Of a stretch of DNA of 64,000 bases, positions 26,774-36,392 are shown piece after piece. A model generated the notes under the pieces. That model was given only the letters and a program-made list of their open reading frames with translations. It ran no database searches and had not been told where the DNA came from. Every line of letters begins with the position of its first letter. Position 1 is the stretch's first letter. Source of the DNA: Haloprofundus halophilus (lineage in GTDB: Archaea > Halobacteriota > Halobacteria > Halobacteriales > Haloferacaceae); assembly GCF_003439925.1 (NCBI RefSeq), contig NZ_QQRR01000001.1:868001-932000 (forward strand). The letters are read 5' to 3'. The position numbers and the translations under genes were made by a program.

Positions 26774-27577
26774 TCACCCGAGCGTCACGTCCAGATACAG
26801 CATCACCACCACGCCGAGCATCGTTCCGAGCGTCGCTATTCGCTCGTGTCCGCGGGCGTGGGTCTCCGGGACGATCTCGTCGCTGATGACGAACAGCATC
26901 CCACCCGCGGCGAAGCCCATCGCGTACGGGAGAATCGGCTCCGCGATGCCGACCGCCCACGCGCCGAAGACGGCGAGCGGAATCTCGACCAGTCCGGCGC
27001 GGACGCCCGCCAGCGCCGCGTAGAAGTACCGGCCGAGTCCGGCGTTCAGCGCGGCGACGGAGACGGCCAACCCTTCGGGGATGTTCTGCAGGCCGATGGC
27101 GAGCGTCAGCGCGAGCGCGTTGCCGAGGTTCTCGGAGCCGAACGAGACGCCCACGGCGAGGCCCTCCGGCATGTTGTGCAGCGTGATGGCGACGATGAAC
27201 AGCAGGACGGAGGCCGTCCGCGGGTTCCCGCGGCCGGGGTCCTCGCGGACGCGGCCGGTGATGACGACGTGGACGTGCGGCACCCAGTCGTCGGCCCTAT
27301 CGAGGACGGCGACGCCGGCGAGGATGCCGACGACGACCGGCAGAATTCCGCCGATGGCGATGCCGGGGAGGATGAGACTCGTGAAGCTCGCCGAGAGCAT
27401 CACGCCCGCGGCGAAGCCGAGCGCGCCGTCGAGCGCGCGCTCGCTCGGGTTGCGCCAGACGAGCACGACGAGCGCCCCCAGCGTGTTGAGCACGGCGATG
27501 ACGACGCCGCCGGCGAACCCCTGTACGACGGGGTTCGTCCCGACGAGGCGGACGAACAGTTCCTCGGCTGCGACCAT
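26774..27577 (-). CDS. ZIP family divalent metal transporter
   Basis: A 267-residue membrane protein. The ZIP metal-binding helices show HNMPEG (TM4) and QNIPEG (TM5), and a His-containing loop (WVPHVHVVITGR) lies between TM3 and TM4. Eight hydrophobic segments are visible. The family imports zinc, iron or manganese. The ATG at 27577 (MVAAEELFVRL) is chosen over an upstream extension lacking conserved features. No metal-responsive operator is recognisable in the short gap to the S9 peptidase gene, which ends about 65 bases away on the same strand. Confidence 0.9.
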   Translation of the reverse strand: MVAAEELFVRLVGTNPVVQGFAGGVVIAVLNTLGALVVLVWRNPSERALDGALGFAAGVMLSASFTSLILPGIAIGGILPVVVGILAGVAVLDRADDWVPHVHVVITGRVREDPGRGNPRTASVLLFIVAITLHNMPEGLAVGVSFGSENLGNALALTLAIGLQNIPEGLAVSVAALNAGLGRYFYAALAGVRAGLVEIPLAVFGAWAVGIAEPILPYAMGFAAGGMLFVISDEIVPETHARGHERIATLGTMLGVVVMLYLDVTLG

Positions 27578-27641
27578 CTCGAATCGTCTCGTGTGAGAGA
27601 ACGACGGGGTGGAGGATAAGTTCGAGGCCGATTCGGGGCGC

Positions 27642-29507
27642 TCAGGTCGACTCGTTTGGCTTCCCTGGCTCACCTGGCTTGCCGACGTGTTCGTCGAGGA
27701 ACTCCACGATGGACGCGTACGCGGTCTTTCGGTTTTCGAGCTTCGAGAAGCCGTGGCCCTCGTCGTCGAAGACGAGTTCGCGCACCGGGACGCCCCGCTC
27801 GCGCGCCCGCTCGACTATCTGGTGGGCTTCGCCGACGGGCACCCGCGGGTCGTTCTCGCCGTGGAGGACGAACAGCGGACACTGGATTCGGTCGATGCTG
27901 TGGATGGGCGAGATGGATTCGAGGAACTCCCTGTCCTCTTCGAGGCTGCCGTACTCGGCCTCGCGGAGTTCGCGCCGCCACTCGCCGGTGTTCTCGAGGA
28001 ACGTGACGAAGTTGGCGATACCCACGATGTCGACGGCGGCGGCCCACAGCTCGGGGTACTCGGTCACCGACGACAGCACCATGAACCCGCCGTAGGAGCC
28101 GCCCATGGCGACGATTCGGTCGGGGTCGACGGAGGGGTGGTCGTGGAGCCACTCGACGGCCGCTTTGATATCCTTCACCGAGTCCATCCGCTTCTCCACG
28201 TCGTCGAGGTGGCCGTACGCCTTCCCGTAGCCCGCCGACCCGCGGACGTTCGACTCGAAGACGGCGTAGCCGTGGTTCAGCAGGAACTGTTTGACGCCGT
28301 TGAACGAGGGGCGGCGCTGCGCTTCGGGGCCGCCGTGGATATCGACGACGACGGGCGTCTTCGACTCGTCGCCGGCGCGTTCGGGCAGCGAGAAGAACGC
28401 CGGGATGTCGCGGCCGTCGAACGTCGGGTAGTGGACGAGTTCGGGTTCGACGAACGTGTCGCGGGGGATGCCCGCCGTCGACGCGCGGGTCCACCGCTCG
28501 GTCTCTCCGGTCTCCACGTCGACGACGTGGACGTTCGTGTTGTCGGTGCTCCGCGTCGCCGTGACGGCGAACCGCTCGGCGTCGGGGCCGAAACTCACGC
28601 CGCCGGCGACGCCCTTCGGCAGGTCCGGGTCCGGCAGCGGGTCGATGCTATCCGGGCCGTCCAAGGTGCCGACCGACAGCTCGGTATAGCCGTCGACGTT
28701 GCGCGAGTAGACGATTCGTCCCGTCTCGTCGTCGATAGCGACGCCGTCGATGTTCCACTCCTCGTCGCGTTCGACGGTGGTGAACTCGCGGGTTTCGAGG
28801 TCCAACCGGGCCAGGTCGAGCGTGTCGCTGTCGCGGTCGGTGACGAGGTAGAGGCTCTCTCCGTCCGGCGACCACTCGACGCTCTGGTAGCGGACGTTCC
28901 CCTCGTGCGGCGTCACGTGTTCGAGGTCGCCGGTCTCGAGGTCCAACACGGAGACGTCCATGTCGAAGTTCGAGTACGCCTCGTGGACGACGAGTCGGTC
29001 GTCGTCGGGCGACCACCCGCCGACGTTGAGCCAGCCGCTACCCTCGTGGACGAGCGTCGCGTCGTCGCCGGTCTCCTCGCGGCCCTGGACGTAGACGTCG
29101 AAGACGGACTCGTCGCGGCGGTTCGAGGTGAACGCGAACCGCTCGCCGTCGTGGCTCCACCCGCCCCAGCGGTGTTTGGCTTCGGGCGTCGCGGTGAGGT
29201 CCGTGATACGGCCGCTGGCGACGTCGAGCAGGTGGAGCTGTTGGCGCTCGTTGCCGCCCTCGTCCATCCCGAAGACGAGTTCGGGGCGCTCGGGTGACCA
29301 CGAGACGAACGTGACGCGTTCGTCGTAGAACGTGTGCTGTTCGGGCCACTCGCCGGGTGCGCCGACGCTCCACACTTGGGGGGTTCCGGTCGTGTCCACG
29401 AGGAAGGCGATGCGCGCTTCGTGCTCGTCGAAAACCCCGCCGGGACCGAACGACGCGCCCCCGGCGCTACGGACGTTGAGATACCGCTCGATGTCGTACG
29501 TTTCCAT
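27642..29507 (-). CDS. S9 family prolyl-oligopeptidase-like serine peptidase
   Basis: A 621-residue serine peptidase. The N-terminal part (about 20-370) is a WD/TolB-like beta-propeller with repeats such as WSPDGESLYLVTD and FSPD-type motifs. The C-terminal hydrolase domain has Ser in GGSYGGFM (about 470), Asp in HGENDPRVP (about 551) and His in DEGHGFSK (about 584). There is no signal peptide, so it probably trims peptides in the cytoplasm. The start METYDIERYL is typical of haloarchaeal S9C peptidases. Confidence 0.93.
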   Translation of the reverse strand: METYDIERYLNVRSAGGASFGPGGVFDEHEARIAFLVDTTGTPQVWSVGAPGEWPEQHTFYDERVTFVSWSPERPELVFGMDEGGNERQQLHLLDVASGRITDLTATPEAKHRWGGWSHDGERFAFTSNRRDESVFDVYVQGREETGDDATLVHEGSGWLNVGGWSPDDDRLVVHEAYSNFDMDVSVLDLETGDLEHVTPHEGNVRYQSVEWSPDGESLYLVTDRDSDTLDLARLDLETREFTTVERDEEWNIDGVAIDDETGRIVYSRNVDGYTELSVGTLDGPDSIDPLPDPDLPKGVAGGVSFGPDAERFAVTATRSTDNTNVHVVDVETGETERWTRASTAGIPRDTFVEPELVHYPTFDGRDIPAFFSLPERAGDESKTPVVVDIHGGPEAQRRPSFNGVKQFLLNHGYAVFESNVRGSAGYGKAYGHLDDVEKRMDSVKDIKAAVEWLHDHPSVDPDRIVAMGGSYGGFMVLSSVTEYPELWAAAVDIVGIANFVTFLENTGEWRRELREAEYGSLEEDREFLESISPIHSIDRIQCPLFVLHGENDPRVPVGEAHQIVERARERGVPVRELVFDDEGHGFSKLENRKTAYASIVEFLDEHVGKPGEPGKPNEST

Positions 29508-29745
29508 ATCTCGGTGTGTCTCGCCCGTACCAAAACGATTCGCCTCGCGGAACCGTAACGGAAAATTTCCGGGCGAGCGCCGATAATCCGACGGGGTCCG
29601 CCAGTCTAACGCGGCTCCGTACGCGAGTCTCTCGCGGCGCCGAACGTCGCCGCCTCGAAACTCTCGGGACTGCTATCGGGACTATGCCGCGGTTTCCTGT
29701 GTGTTGTTAACGAATAACAATCTCCCGGATTATCGTCCACCACCT

Positions 29746-32700
29746 ATGCTCACATCCCGACAACGGCGGGCGTCGAGGTACGTCGTCGGTGCGGTCGTCC
29801 TCGCACTCCTCGCCGGCACGGTTTTCGCGGGCGTCGGCCCCCTCGCCGCGCTCGGGGCACAACCGGACGAAGCGGCGGTCGAGACGACACAGGCACAGAC
29901 ACAGCAAACGGACGACCCGTTCGGCGGAACCGTCGAGGGAGACCGGAATCTCTCGGCGGCGAACACCAGCATCGTCGGACAGAACGCCACCGACCGCGCC
30001 GGGTGGCGCGTCGTGCCCGCGGGCGACGTGAACGGCGACGGCGAAGGAGACGTGCTCGTCAGCGCGCCGCGCGCCGACCGAGGGAACGCGACGAATGGGA
30101 CGCCGAACGTCGGCCCCGACGCCGGCGCGGTGTACCTCTTCTACGGCCCCGTCGACGCCGAGCGACTGAACGTCTCGGAGGCGAACGCCACCTTCGTCGG
30201 GAGCGAAGGCGGCGACCTCGCCGGGTCGAGCGTTACCGCGGGCGACGTGAACGGCGACGGGCTGAGCGACGTGGTCGTCGGCGCGCCGGGCGTCGACGGC
30301 GGTACCGGGGCGGTCTACGTCCTGTTCGGCTCCGAGGACCGCTCGGGCGTCGTCTCGCTGGCCGACGCGAACAGCACCGTCACGGGCCCGGCGACCGGCG
30401 ACGAGTTCGGTCGCTCGCTCGCGGTCCTCGGCAACGGGAGCGACGAGTTCGCCGACGCGACGAACGCGACGACCCTGCTCGTCGGCGCGCCGTACAACGA
30501 CAGTACCGGGACCGACGCGGGTGCAGCGTACGCGTTCGACGCCACCGCGCTCGCGGCGGACGCGTTCGAGAACGCCACGAACGCGAACGCCACCTACGTC
30601 GGCGAGGGGACGAACGACCGCGCGGGCTGGTCGCTCTCGTCAGCGGGCGACTTCGACAACGACAGCCGAGTCGACTTCCTCGTCGGCGCTCGCGGCAACA
30701 ACAGCAGCGACGGCGCTGTCGACGCCGGCGCGGCGTACGTCGTCACCGACGCCGCCGACGCACTCGACGCCGACGCGGGCGAGCGCTCGCTCTCGAACGC
30801 GACGCTGAAACTCGGCGGCGTGGGCGAAGGCGACAACGCCGGCTTCGCCGTCTCCGACGCGGGCGACGTGAACGCCGACGGGTACGACGACGTGCTGGTC
30901 GGCGCGCCCGGCAACGACACGAACGGGTCGAACGCCGGCGCCGCGTACCTCGTCTACGGGGGAGGCGACGACGACGACGGTGACGACAGTGACGGCGCAG
31001 AACCGGAGACGCGCTCGCTGAGCGACGCGAACGTGACGCTGTACGGCGTCGGCGCCGGCGACCAGGCCGGATGGTCCGTCTCGGGCGCCGGTTCCGGCGA
31101 CGTGAACTGCGACGAGTTCGATGACGTGCTCGTCGGCGCGCCGCGCAACGGCACCGACGGCTCGAACGCCGGCGCCGCGTATCTCGTCTACGGCGGCGAC
31201 GCGCTCGCCGGCCCGCAGAGTCTCGCCGACGCGAACGCCACGTTCCGCGGCGCGAATCCGAACGACCGCGCGGGCTTCTCGGTCTCGGACGCGGGCGACC
31301 TCAGCGGCGACGACAGGGAGGATATCCTCGTCGGCGCGCCGTACGCCGATAACGACGAACCGGGTGCGGGCGCGGCGTACCTGATTCAGGGCCGCTGCGA
31401 TGTCGAGCAGCCACCGGAGCCCTCCGACGGCGACGGGGCCGACGGGCCCGGTGGCCCGAGCGACGGCGACGGGGACGACCGGCAGGACGGTCCGAGCGAC
31501 GGGGACGGCCCGCGCGACGCGCCGACCGAGCGGCCGGAGCCGGCGGCGCAGCCGGTGTCCGCGGAGTCGCTCGACTGCGAACAGCTCAGATTCGCCAACC
31601 CGAACGAGTTCGCGGTGAACCTGAGCTACACCGTCGTCTACGACACCGAGGGCATTCCGGACGCGGAGACGGAGTACGTCGTCCTCGAACCGGGAGAGAC
31701 GCGCCTCGTCAACGACTCGGCTATCGGTGCGGACTCCTTCAACCAGTCGACGATACGCGTCAGCGCCGAACGCGAGGGCGGCGACGCCGAGCAGGTGCCG
31801 GTGAACGACGGTCCCAGCGCGAGCCTCGACGGCATCCGCTGCGGCGGTGACCCGAACATCAACGCGACGGCGGCCGACTGCGGGGAGTTCGTCCTCGAAA
31901 ACTCGAAGCCGTACGCGGTGAACGTGACCTACGACGTCGTCGTCGAGAACGAGTCGGTGGCGACCCGGAACGTCACGCTCGCGCCGAACGAGACGCGCGT
32001 CGTCAACGACAGCGAACTTTCGCCGTCGAATCCGGACCTGAACGTCTCGGTCGAACTGACGGCCGAACGGGTCGACAACGGGGCGGTCGTCTTCGTCAAC
32101 GGACAGCAGTTCGAGACGCTGCAGATAACGCCGTGCCCGCCCGACCCGTCCGAGATTCAGTCGGTCACCGTCGTCTCGGAGGCCTGCGAGCAGTACACCA
32201 TCACGAACCCGAACGAGTTCTCGGTCAACGTCTCGGTCGTCCCGAACCTCGACGGGCCGCCGAACCAGTTCGTCGAGCTCGGACCGAACGAGTCGGTCAC
32301 GGTGGAGAGCGCCGAACCGACGGACACGCGGTTCGCGGCGTACTCGGACGAGATCGACGCGCGCGTCCCGGTCAACGGCGTCGAGCAGGCGGACGTCGAA
32401 ATCGCGCCGTGTCCGGAACCGCAGGATATCGAGGTGACGTCGGCCGACTGCGAGGCCGTGACCGTGACCAACCCCAACGAGTTGAACGCGACCGTCAGCT
32501 ACCGACTCTCCAACTCCGAGGTGGTTCGCTCCGTCGAACTCGCACCGGGCGAGACGCGAGTCGTCGAAGACGAGACGTTCGGCGGCGAGACGGTGGTGTT
32601 CTCGGCGGTCCGCGGCGACGGTTACCGACTGCAGGTCGACGGCGCGGACACCGCCGAGATAGCGGTAGCGGAGTGTCCGGCGACCGAGACGCCGACTGAG

Positions 32701-33072
32701 ACGCCGACCGAAACGCCAACCACGACACCGACCGAAACGCCAACCGCGACGCCGACGGAGACACCGACCGAAACGCCAACCGCGACGCCGACGGAGACAC
32801 CGACCGAAACGCCGACCGAAACACCGACCGAGACTGCCACGGACACTCCGACAGAAACGGCGACCGAGACGGAAACGGACACTCCGACAGAGACAGCCAC
32901 GGAAGAGGAGACCGAGACGCCGACCGAGACGGAAACGGAGGCGCCGACGGAGACCGACACGACCACAGTCGAACTGCTCGCCGGTTCGGTGACCACGTCC
33001 GCGAACGCCTTCCCGCTGATGGCGGCGCTCGCGCTTCCGCTGTTGGCGTTGCGGCGCTACTACCGCCGCTGA
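29746..33072 (+). CDS. Surface protein: seven-bladed FG-GAP propeller plus Cys-bounded repeats
   Basis: A 1108-residue exported protein. A signal helix (about 10-30) is followed by seven FG-GAP (integrin-alpha-like) repeats between about 90 and 545, each with a D-x-N/D-x-D calcium loop and VGAP or similar ending; the third is degenerate. An acidic Asp/Gly linker follows (about 550-605). Then come four repeats (about 610-975), each opening with (D/A)C, containing NP(N)EF/VN(V)S(Y), an APGETRVV-type strand, and ending with a second Cys. A TETPTETPT stalk of about 95 residues and a C-terminal hydrophobic helix with YYRR end the chain. There are many N-X-S/T sequons. It is a predicted cell-surface adhesin or scaffold; function unknown. 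Confidence 0.85.
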   Translation: MLTSRQRRASRYVVGAVVLALLAGTVFAGVGPLAALGAQPDEAAVETTQAQTQQTDDPFGGTVEGDRNLSAANTSIVGQNATDRAGWRVVPAGDVNGDGEGDVLVSAPRADRGNATNGTPNVGPDAGAVYLFYGPVDAERLNVSEANATFVGSEGGDLAGSSVTAGDVNGDGLSDVVVGAPGVDGGTGAVYVLFGSEDRSGVVSLADANSTVTGPATGDEFGRSLAVLGNGSDEFADATNATTLLVGAPYNDSTGTDAGAAYAFDATALAADAFENATNANATYVGEGTNDRAGWSLSSAGDFDNDSRVDFLVGARGNNSSDGAVDAGAAYVVTDAADALDADAGERSLSNATLKLGGVGEGDNAGFAVSDAGDVNADGYDDVLVGAPGNDTNGSNAGAAYLVYGGGDDDDGDDSDGAEPETRSLSDANVTLYGVGAGDQAGWSVSGAGSGDVNCDEFDDVLVGAPRNGTDGSNAGAAYLVYGGDALAGPQSLADANATFRGANPNDRAGFSVSDAGDLSGDDREDILVGAPYADNDEPGAGAAYLIQGRCDVEQPPEPSDGDGADGPGGPSDGDGDDRQDGPSDGDGPRDAPTERPEPAAQPVSAESLDCEQLRFANPNEFAVNLSYTVVYDTEGIPDAETEYVVLEPGETRLVNDSAIGADSFNQSTIRVSAEREGGDAEQVPVNDGPSASLDGIRCGGDPNINATAADCGEFVLENSKPYAVNVTYDVVVENESVATRNVTLAPNETRVVNDSELSPSNPDLNVSVELTAERVDNGAVVFVNGQQFETLQITPCPPDPSEIQSVTVVSEACEQYTITNPNEFSVNVSVVPNLDGPPNQFVELGPNESVTVESAEPTDTRFAAYSDEIDARVPVNGVEQADVEIAPCPEPQDIEVTSADCEAVTVTNPNELNATVSYRLSNSEVVRSVELAPGETRVVEDETFGGETVVFSAVRGDGYRLQVDGADTAEIAVAECPATETPTETPTETPTTTPTETPTATPTETPTETPTATPTETPTETPTETPTETATDTPTETATETETDTPTETATEEETETPTETETEAPTETDTTTVELLAGSVTTSANAFPLMAALALPLLALRRYYRR
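32690..32965 (+). repeat. Low-complexity repeat coding for the Thr/Pro/Glu stalk
   Basis: Degenerate 12-bp units of the ACGCCGACCGAA type repeat through this stretch and encode (P/A)TET or PTAT modules. It lies inside the surface protein gene just before its C-terminal anchor. Such stalks are typical of haloarchaeal cell-surface proteins and are O-glycosylated in known cases. Confidence 0.8.
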
Positions 33073-33151
33073 GGGCGGTTCCAGCCGTCTCCGCCGCGGC
33101 GTATCAATCGAATGGCATGGATTTTTATCACCGCCCGACATTCCGCTTCGT

Positions 33152-34207
33152 ATGCGTGTCGCGTTCGTCTCGATGCTCACGACGCATCACGAGGAGACGC
33201 CGGTAACTCGGCGAACGCGACGAATCGTACGATATCTGTCGGAGCGCGGCCACGAGGTGGTCGTGCTCTGCGCGAAGTGGTGGGGCGGCGACGTCCACGA
33301 GTTCGAACACGAGGGAATCACCTACCGACGGGTGACCGACGAACCCGCTGCGCGCGGGTTCGCCTCGAAACTGCCGTTCGCGCTCCGGAAGGTGGGCGCG
33401 GACGTGATTCACGCGACGAACACGCCGCCCGGACAGGTCGCCGCCGCGAAGACGGCCGGGCGGTTCCTCCGGACGCCCGTCGTCGTCGACTGGTGGGACG
33501 ACGTCGACTACGCCCCCTCGGGGTACCGCCGCGCCGCCAAGCGCGCGGATCTGGTCGTCGCGCCGTCGCAGACGGTGAAGACGCGGGTCAGAGAGCACGG
33601 CGCGTCCGAGAGCGACATCGAAGTCGTCCCCGAGTGCATCGACACGTCGCTCGTCCGCGACGCCGACAGCGACGAGCGAGCGCAGTTGGTTTACGCGCGA
33701 CACCTCGACGAGCACGCCAACGTCGAGTCGTTTCTGCTCTCGCTGGCGGAGCTCCGGGACAGGGACTGGTCGGCCGCCGTCGTCGGCGACGGCCCCGAGC
33801 GAGAACGCGCCGAGCGAACGGCGCGCGACCTCCGCATCGACGACCGGGTGACGTTTCTCGGCGCACTCTCGGACGCCGAACTCGTCTCCGTGCTCAAAGG
33901 CGCGCACGTGTTCGTCCAGACTGCAGAGCGCGAACCGTTCGCGCGGAACCTTCTGTGGGCGCTCGCCTGCGGCTGTGTCAGCGTCGTGGAGTATCAGGTC
34001 GGGTCGAGCGCGCACGAACTCGTCGAAGGCCGCGAGCGGGGGTCGCTGGCGACCAGCCCCCAGGAGATAGCCGAGCGCATCGCCGCCGCCGGCGCGTTCG
34101 ACCACTGGACGGACGACGAGGCGTACCGCGAGTACGACTGCGAGAACGTGCTCGACCGGTACGTCGACTGCTACGAACGCGTCGTCGCAAACTACGGGCT
34201 GTTCTGA
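33152..34207 (+). CDS. Glycosyltransferase family 4 (GT-B)
   Basis: A 351-residue GT-B glycosyltransferase. The N-terminal domain starts MRVAFVSMLTTHHEETP and has a glycosyltransferase-4 type ALRKVGADVIHATNTPP segment. The C-terminal Rossmann domain has AAVVGDGPERE (about 209-219) and the nucleotide-sugar-binding segment with E-X7-E: TAEREPFARNLLWALACGCVSVVEYQVG. It directly follows the surface protein gene on the same strand (79-bp gap), so a role in glycosylating surface structures is plausible but inferred. Confidence 0.88.
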   Translation: MRVAFVSMLTTHHEETPVTRRTRRIVRYLSERGHEVVVLCAKWWGGDVHEFEHEGITYRRVTDEPAARGFASKLPFALRKVGADVIHATNTPPGQVAAAKTAGRFLRTPVVVDWWDDVDYAPSGYRRAAKRADLVVAPSQTVKTRVREHGASESDIEVVPECIDTSLVRDADSDERAQLVYARHLDEHANVESFLLSLAELRDRDWSAAVVGDGPERERAERTARDLRIDDRVTFLGALSDAELVSVLKGAHVFVQTAEREPFARNLLWALACGCVSVVEYQVGSSAHELVEGRERGSLATSPQEIAERIAAAGAFDHWTDDEAYREYDCENVLDRYVDCYERVVANYGLF

Positions 34208-34217
34208 GTCCGAGTAC

Positions 34218-34259
34218 CGAAACCCGCGAAGCCCGGGAAGCCGGGGAAGCCGGGTTTCG
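34218..34259. terminator. Hairpin between convergent genes, possible terminator
   Basis: A perfect 9-bp inverted repeat, CGAAACCCG at 34218-34226 and CGGGTTTCG at 34251-34259, encloses three 9-bp direct repeats (34225-34251). It lies in the 66-bp gap between the convergent glycosyltransferase and halocyanin genes, a natural site for bidirectional termination. There is no following T-run on either strand, so the role is uncertain. Confidence 0.4.
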
Positions 34260-34273
34260 CCGCGGTACGTCGA

Positions 34274-34939
34274 CTACTCCTCGTAGTCGCCGCCGTACTT
34301 GATGAAGAAGTAGCCGAGACCGAGCGTCGCGACCATCGAGAACGTCGTCGCGACGCCGATGGACATCGCGCTCTCGGGGACCTGGGGAACGCTCGAACCA
34401 CCGCCGCCACCGCCGCCGCCGCTACCCGCGTCCTCGGAGACTTCGATGGTGCCGACCATCCCGGCGCTCTCGTGGGGTTCGCAGACGTACTCGTACGTCG
34501 CTTCCTCCTCGAACGTGTACTCGTACGTGTGGCCCTCGTCGTAAATTTCGGTCTCTCCCCAGTCGCCCTCGTTCGGGACGACGTTGTGGCCGTCGGAGGC
34601 CCACTCGAAGACGACCGTCGTTCCGGGGGGAATCGAGAGCTCCTCGGGGTCGAACGCGAGCCCGTCGCTTCCGGCACCGACCGTGACGGTCTCGGTGCCG
34701 CCGCCACCGCCGCCCGACCCGCCCGCGGACTCGTTGCCCGACGACTCGTTTCCGGCGGACTCGTTGCCTGCGGTTTCGTTGCCGGCCGTCTCGTTGCCTG
34801 CGGTTTCGTTGCCCGAGGACTCGTTTCCGGCCGTACCGTTGCCCTCTTGGGCGGCCGCGGTCGTCGCCCCCGCCACTGTCGCGGTCGCACCGGCCGTCGC
34901 CCGGAGGAACGTGCGCCGCGAGATAGCGTCCTTACTCAT
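34274..34939 (-). CDS. Halocyanin with sequon-rich linker and C-terminal anchor
   Basis: A second halocyanin-type copper protein, 221 residues. A Tat signal (SRRTFLRATAG, about 7-17) precedes a linker of repeated (A/S)GNE(T/S) units holding eight potential N-glycosylation sites (about 33-73). A Gly run follows, then the cupredoxin domain (about 83-170) with ligands in DGHNVV, CEPHES and AGMVG. After a poly-Gly hinge a membrane helix (about 192-213) anchors the C-terminus. It is an electron carrier outside the membrane. It is convergent with the GT4 gene and monocistronic as far as visible. Confidence 0.92.
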   Translation of the reverse strand: MSKDAISRRTFLRATAGATATVAGATTAAAQEGNGTAGNESSGNETAGNETAGNETAGNESAGNESSGNESAGGSGGGGGGTETVTVGAGSDGLAFDPEELSIPPGTTVVFEWASDGHNVVPNEGDWGETEIYDEGHTYEYTFEEEATYEYVCEPHESAGMVGTIEVSEDAGSGGGGGGGGSSVPQVPESAMSIGVATTFSMVATLGLGYFFIKYGGDYEE

Positions 34940-35139
34940 GGTGGCGAGTTAGAAACGGTCGGTAGTGAATACTTTGGTTCGTACCCGCCCGACGTGCGGA
35001 AGTTCATATACGGTGAGGGGACCATCGCGGCCGTGCGCTGAGAACCGCCGCGGTTCGGCACAGCGGGTGTGCGGCCGACCGACCGCGGAGACGACGCTGC
35101 GGCCGCCTGTACGCCAACGACCGGTACTCATCGGGTGGT

Positions 35140-35187
35140 CCGTCGAGGCGGCTATTCGTCGAGGTGGTCGTCCGTCGAGGTGGCTAT
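35140..35187. repeat. Three 16-bp tandem repeats
   Basis: Units CGTCGAGG(C/T)GG(C/T) plus four variable bases at 35140-35155, 35156-35171 and 35172-35187. They lie about 35 bases past the stop codon of the minus-strand M42 peptidase. The rest of the 282-bp gap to the halocyanin start shows no gene. Confidence 0.75.
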
Positions 35188-35221
35188 CCGTAGAGAACGA
35201 CCGTCTGCCGAGCGGCCCCGT

Positions 35222-36268
35222 TCAGAGCGTGTAGTCGTGTTCGCCCGTCTCGGTCTCCAAGAACGCCGTCAGGAGGTCGATGGTCGCCGACACGTCGTCG
35301 ACGTGGGCGCTCTCGGTCACCGTGTGGAGGTAGCGCGTCGGTATCGAGAGCGCGCCGACCGGCTTCGCGCCGCGGGTGTTCTGAAAGCCCGCGGTGTCCG
35401 TCCCGCCCGCGGGTAGAATCTCTAACTGGTACGGGATCTCCTCGTCCTCGGCCACCGACCGGAGTCGACGGTGGACCTTCGGGTTCGTAATGACGCTCGA
35501 ATCCTTGAGTTTGATCGCCGTCCCGTCGCCGAGTTCGGTGACGTAGTCGGCGTCGTCGAACTCCGGCACGTCGTTCGCGACGGTGACGTCGAGCGCGACG
35601 GCCAGGTCGGGGTCGAGGTCGCCGCCGAGAGCCGTCGCGCCGCGGAGGCCGACCTCCTCTTGGACCGTCGCCGCGAAGTGAATCGTCACCTCGGGGTTCT
35701 CGATGCGGCGGGCCGCCTCCAGCATCGCGAACACGCAGATTCGGTCGTCGAGCGCCTTCCCCGTCACGTGGTCGCCGAGTTCGACCGTGGTCTGGTCCAT
35801 CGTCACGAGGTCGCCGCGGGAGACGCGCTCGCGGACGTCGTCGCCGGAGCGACCGAGGTCGACGTGGACGTCCTCGACTCTGTCCTTCTTCTCGCGCTGC
35901 TCCTCCGAGAGCGTGTGCGGAGGGACGGACCCGATGACGCCCGGGAGGTCGCCGTCTTCGGTGTGGACGGTGACGCGCTGGGCACGGAGCACGCGGGCGT
36001 CGAACCCGCCGAGGGGGTCGAGCTGAAGGAACCCCTCGTCGGTGATGTGTCGGACCATGAAGCCGATCTCGTCCATGTGCGCCGCGACGGCGACGCTGTA
36101 GTCGCTCTCGCCCTCGATAGTGCCGACGACGTTCCCCATGGCGTCGGAGGTGACGCGGTCGGTGCTCGCTTCGAGTTCGCGGCGGACGAGTTCTCGGATT
36201 CGGTCCTCGTACCCGGGGACGCCGCTCGTCTCCGTGAGTTCCTGTAGAAGTTCGAAGTCGAAATCCAT
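35222..36268 (-). CDS. M42 family aminopeptidase (tetrahedral TET type)
   Basis: A 348-residue di-zinc/cobalt aminopeptidase. Metal ligands are visible: His in AAHMDEIGFM (about 66-75), the bridging Asp in KALDDRICV (about 170-178), catalytic Glu pair in VQEEVGLRG (about 202-210), Asp in ALDVTVAND and His in RYLHTVTE near the C-terminus. The start MDFDFELLQELTETSGVPGYE at 36268 is typical of the family; a longer frame upstream is rejected. The family forms large complexes that degrade peptides released by the proteasome. Confidence 0.92.
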   Translation of the reverse strand: MDFDFELLQELTETSGVPGYEDRIRELVRRELEASTDRVTSDAMGNVVGTIEGESDYSVAVAAHMDEIGFMVRHITDEGFLQLDPLGGFDARVLRAQRVTVHTEDGDLPGVIGSVPPHTLSEEQREKKDRVEDVHVDLGRSGDDVRERVSRGDLVTMDQTTVELGDHVTGKALDDRICVFAMLEAARRIENPEVTIHFAATVQEEVGLRGATALGGDLDPDLAVALDVTVANDVPEFDDADYVTELGDGTAIKLKDSSVITNPKVHRRLRSVAEDEEIPYQLEILPAGGTDTAGFQNTRGAKPVGALSIPTRYLHTVTESAHVDDVSATIDLLTAFLETETGEHDYTL

Positions 36269-36392
36269 GCTGAGTGGTGGCCGACCCGGGGGAAAAACGC
36301 ACGGGTCCCGGCGGTCGGTACCGGAAAACAACTCACAACTCGTTCTTCATGGTTCCGGAACGTTTTTGCGCCGGATACGTCCATGGATAGCT

